Positions 55,986-64,000 of a DNA stretch of 64,000 nt are shown here, piece by piece. The stretch comes from Kitasatospora sp. NBC_00240 (lineage in GTDB: Bacteria > Actinomycetota > Actinomycetes > Streptomycetales > Streptomycetaceae). The translations under genes were made by a program, and so were the position numbers. Location of the stretch: NCBI RefSeq assembly GCF_026342405.1, contig NZ_JAPEMU010000001.1, forward strand, positions 2,852,001-2,916,000, in the 5' to 3' direction. Every line of letters begins with the position of its first letter. Position 1 is the stretch's first letter. Under the pieces are notes generated by a model. It saw only the letters and a list, made by a program, of their open reading frames with translations, was not told the origin of the DNA and searched no databases.

Positions 55986-57686
55986 TCACCCGCCGCCAGG
56001 CTCCAGGTTTCCGCTGCCCAGCCCCTCACGGGCAATGTCGGCGAGTCTCTGCGCGGCTTCGGCCACACGTCCGGCCTCGCGCTCCATGTCGAGCAGAGCC
56101 CGGAACGCGGTTCCGTAACGACGCTGGACGGGAAGTTCGCGTTGGGGAATGCGGGCGCCCTTGACGTCGAGGCGGTATGAGCCGCTCTGGGAAGTGGAGC
56201 GGCGGACGTTGGAGCCGGCGCGTAGGAACCCGTCGAGGTACTCGGGGTCGACCTGGCCGCCGACCACCCGGGGTTCGCCGGCCTGCAGTTCGACGAGTCC
56301 GGCCCGGATGAGGTCGGAGACGGTAACGGTGGCGCCGTCCCACAGGTCAGCGCCGTCGCCACGGCGCAGGTCGGGCAGTCGGCCGCCCAGCCCGGCGAGG
56401 GCGTCGGCGAGGTCGGAACGAGCCTGTTCGTACTCGTCGGCGAGGTCGCGCCGGGCAGTGGGCAAGTGGGCGGCAGGGGTGAGGTCGACGACGTCGTCGA
56501 GGAGATCGACCAGGGGAACATCGACGACCTGTGCGTCGGTGGGCTGCAGCGGGCCCCCGGGGTTGTTCTCGGTCAGGTCGATCAGGTGGACACTGTCGGG
56601 ACGCGGATCGCCCTCCTCCGGCCGCCGCAGGGTCCAGAGGTGGATCGGCAGGACGTGACCGGAGGCGACCCCGCCAGGCAGGGCTACGATCTGGCGGACG
56701 ATGCCGCGGCGGACGAGCTCGGCACGGATCCGGCGACCGGCTTTCCGGTAGGCGACGGAGGCGGGCATCACCATGAGCACATGTCCGCCCGGCGCGGTGT
56801 GCGCATACGCGTGTTGGAGCCAGGCGAGTTCGCCCTCTGCGCGGGACGGGGTGCCGAACTCCCATCGGTGGTCGAGCAGGAGCTCGTCCCGGCCCCAGTC
56901 CCCTGCGGCGACCGGTGGGTCGCAGAGCACCAGGTCGGCGGCGAGCCCCGGGTAGCGGTCGGCCCGCAGGGAGTCGCCATGGGCGATCCGGACATCACCG
57001 TAGTCGGCGAGCGAGGAGCGAGCGAGAACGATGTCCACGGCGTCGGCGTCACTGTCCTGGCCGATTCGGACGAGATCGGGTCCGGATCCCGGCGCGAGGA
57101 GCAGGGCCCCGATGCCGCATGCCGGATCGAACACGGTCCAGCCCGGCCGGGGTTCCGGCGCGAAGTGGCCGACCGCCCGGACGATCAGTGGGGAGGTGAC
57201 CTGGTCGGACCCGGCGCGACGGGCGGAGTCGGCCATCCGGTCGGTGAGTGCGCGCAGTGCGGCGTTCGGCTCCGACTCCTCGGCGAACCGGTCGAGCAGG
57301 GCCTGCACCGCGGCGGGCATGTGGTGTTCCGCGTCCGCAGTGGCGGTTCCGGAGGACCTTGGACGCACGAAGTGCCTCGCTGCGGCGGCCACGGCGGCGA
57401 CCGTGGCGTCGCCGTAAGCAGCGCGCAGCGCCTGCCAGGTCTGGACCTCGAGGGAGACGTCCTGGTGCCGGTCTCGTCGACGTAGCCATTCCTGCACGGC
57501 GGGCCAGTCGAAGAGCGGACTCGAAGCGCTTCCGGCCGCGGCAGGCGGGAAGTCCTCGTAGCGCCGCCGCCAGTTGGAGACCGCGGCTCGGGTGACGCCT
57601 GCGAGGCGGGCGATCTCGGCACTGGTGACCAGCGTGGCTGGTTGTGCGTCGTCGGGGACCGGTCGGGGCGCAGCTGGGTCTTCCAT
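55986..57686 (-). CDS. HsdM-like N6-adenine DNA methyltransferase with specificity-like C-terminus and degenerate motif IV
   Basis: 566 residues from ATG 57686. Residues 20-42 are a helix-turn-helix (TSAEIARLAGVTRAAVSNWR) ahead of a short helical domain. The methylase core resembles type I HsdM: SAM motif FDPACGIGALL (186-196), then LVLCDPPVAAGDWG, where motif IV normally reads NPPY/F but here is D256-P-P-V259. The downstream phrases WEFGTPSRAEGELAWLQHAY and APGGHVLMVMPASVAY also match HsdM. The last 120 residues (GLVELQAGEPRVVGGQVDP, IPQRELPVQRRYGTAFRALL) resemble an HsdS half-subunit tail. Loss of the aromatic in motif IV raises doubt about catalysis; it might bind DNA without methylating it. 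Divergent from the kinase-helicase gene, with no hsdR nearby. Family call firm, role inferred. Confidence 0.88.
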   Translation of the reverse strand: MEDPAAPRPVPDDAQPATLVTSAEIARLAGVTRAAVSNWRRRYEDFPPAAAGSASSPLFDWPAVQEWLRRRDRHQDVSLEVQTWQALRAAYGDATVAAVAAAARHFVRPRSSGTATADAEHHMPAAVQALLDRFAEESEPNAALRALTDRMADSARRAGSDQVTSPLIVRAVGHFAPEPRPGWTVFDPACGIGALLLAPGSGPDLVRIGQDSDADAVDIVLARSSLADYGDVRIAHGDSLRADRYPGLAADLVLCDPPVAAGDWGRDELLLDHRWEFGTPSRAEGELAWLQHAYAHTAPGGHVLMVMPASVAYRKAGRRIRAELVRRGIVRQIVALPGGVASGHVLPIHLWTLRRPEEGDPRPDSVHLIDLTENNPGGPLQPTDAQVVDVPLVDLLDDVVDLTPAAHLPTARRDLADEYEQARSDLADALAGLGGRLPDLRRGDGADLWDGATVTVSDLIRAGLVELQAGEPRVVGGQVDPEYLDGFLRAGSNVRRSTSQSGSYRLDVKGARIPQRELPVQRRYGTAFRALLDMEREAGRVAEAAQRLADIAREGLGSGNLEPGGG

Positions 57687-57730
57687 GGCCGCCACCGTAC
57701 ACGCAGCCGCCCACATTCACAGGGGGCCAC

Positions 57731-57746
57731 TGATGTGTTGACATCA
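57731..57746. promoter_or_regulatory. Inverted repeat TGATGT-N4-ACATCA
   Basis: Perfect 6-bp arms around GTTG, 45 bp upstream of the methylase start. It overlaps a TTGACA hexamer at 57738-57743 and is a candidate operator. Confidence 0.5.
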
Positions 57747-57820
57747 CTCACACATGGATCCGTTCCTCCGTCGGCACAGGTGGTGTGCAGACAGGCGGAG
57801 CCCTTTCCACGCGCAAGTCG

Positions 57821-57835
57821 GTTGACATAGTCAAC
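57821..57835. promoter_or_regulatory. Inverted repeat GTTGAC-N3-GTCAAC
   Basis: Perfect 6-bp arms around ATA, 118 bp before the kinase-helicase start, embedding TTGACA at 57822-57827. Candidate operator and -35 element. Confidence 0.5.
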
Positions 57836-57952
57836 GCATTCTTGATTTTGTGCACAGAGTGTCCACTAGGCTGGCGGGCAGCAGGATGTCCGCCTGCCGC
57901 GCACGAGACACGACGCACAACGAGACAAAACACATGAGGCAGGGGAGCGCCA

Positions 57953-64000
<6,048 letters not shown>

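Larger units (their letters stand above)
57687..57952. promoter_or_regulatory. Divergent promoter region of the methylase/kinase-helicase pair
   Basis: 266 bp, more AT-rich than its flanks. Two inverted repeats each contain TTGACA: TGATGT-GTTG-ACATCA (57731-57746) and GTTGAC-ATA-GTCAAC (57821-57835). The second offers a -35 hexamer on both strands. The kinase-helicase GTG at 57953 is preceded by GGGGAG (57942-57947). A shared repressor, possibly the methylase through its own helix-turn-helix, could bind these sites. Confidence 0.6.

Overview
The window is very high-GC DNA with tightly packed genes and GTG or ATG starts behind strong Shine-Dalgarno (SD) sequences. It also has iron boxes of the actinobacterial DmdR/IdeR type and at least one rare in-frame TTA codon. 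I infer a Streptomyces- or Kitasatospora-like actinomycete; no rRNA or tRNA gene is present to confirm this.

1-26.6 kb is a siderophore-type nonribosomal peptide synthetase (NRPS) locus on the minus strand. In transcription order it holds an N-acetylglutamate kinase paralogue, an ornithine/lysine N-hydroxylase, a free aryl-carrier-like protein, a siderophore-binding lipoprotein, a three-module NRPS (C-A-T-E, C-A-T, C-A-T-E) and a second NRPS of at least three modules that runs off the left edge. Specificity residues read from the sequence give Ser, an unassigned (perhaps Orn-like) residue and Ser for the first enzyme. For the second they give an unassigned residue followed by two copies of the N5-hydroxyornithine code. 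Iron boxes precede the hydroxylase and lie in the gap upstream of the kinase, so ornithine supply, hydroxylation, assembly and uptake look like one iron-regulated unit. The product would be a Ser- and hydroxamate-rich, possibly aryl-capped, siderophore.

26.8-43.7 kb is mostly housekeeping and regulatory. It holds a DeoR regulator, a small gamma-glutamylcyclotransferase-like protein, a frameshifted moeA remnant and an MFS transporter. It continues with a nitrate reductase-flavodoxin-CysJ-like fusion carrying two tandem flavodoxin domains, a LacI regulator, a divergent quinone oxidoreductase/MarR pair and a Tat-exported DyP peroxidase behind a third iron box. It ends with a BlaI/M56-peptidase pair, another MarR-like regulator and a secreted alkaline-phosphatase-family protein.

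43.9-55.2 kb is an envelope and secretion region. Minus-strand genes encode small anchored and secreted proteins, a lipoprotein and a secreted multidomain protein of about 1,333 residues ending in an SGNH hydrolase domain. Facing away from them is an adaptor/ATPase/permease operon of MacAB type.

55.2-64 kb holds the most striking locus. An HsdM-like DNA methyltransferase fused to a specificity-like tail is transcribed divergently from a protein of more than 2,016 residues. That protein joins an intact Ser/Thr kinase, a DExH helicase, several Cys-pair zinc sites and a C-terminal MZB (DUF1998) domain, and it continues past the right edge. Helicase, MZB and methylase domains are the building blocks of defence systems such as DISARM, but the kinase fusion and gene order do not match any system I can name. 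I treat it as a candidate new anti-phage or DNA-processing system.
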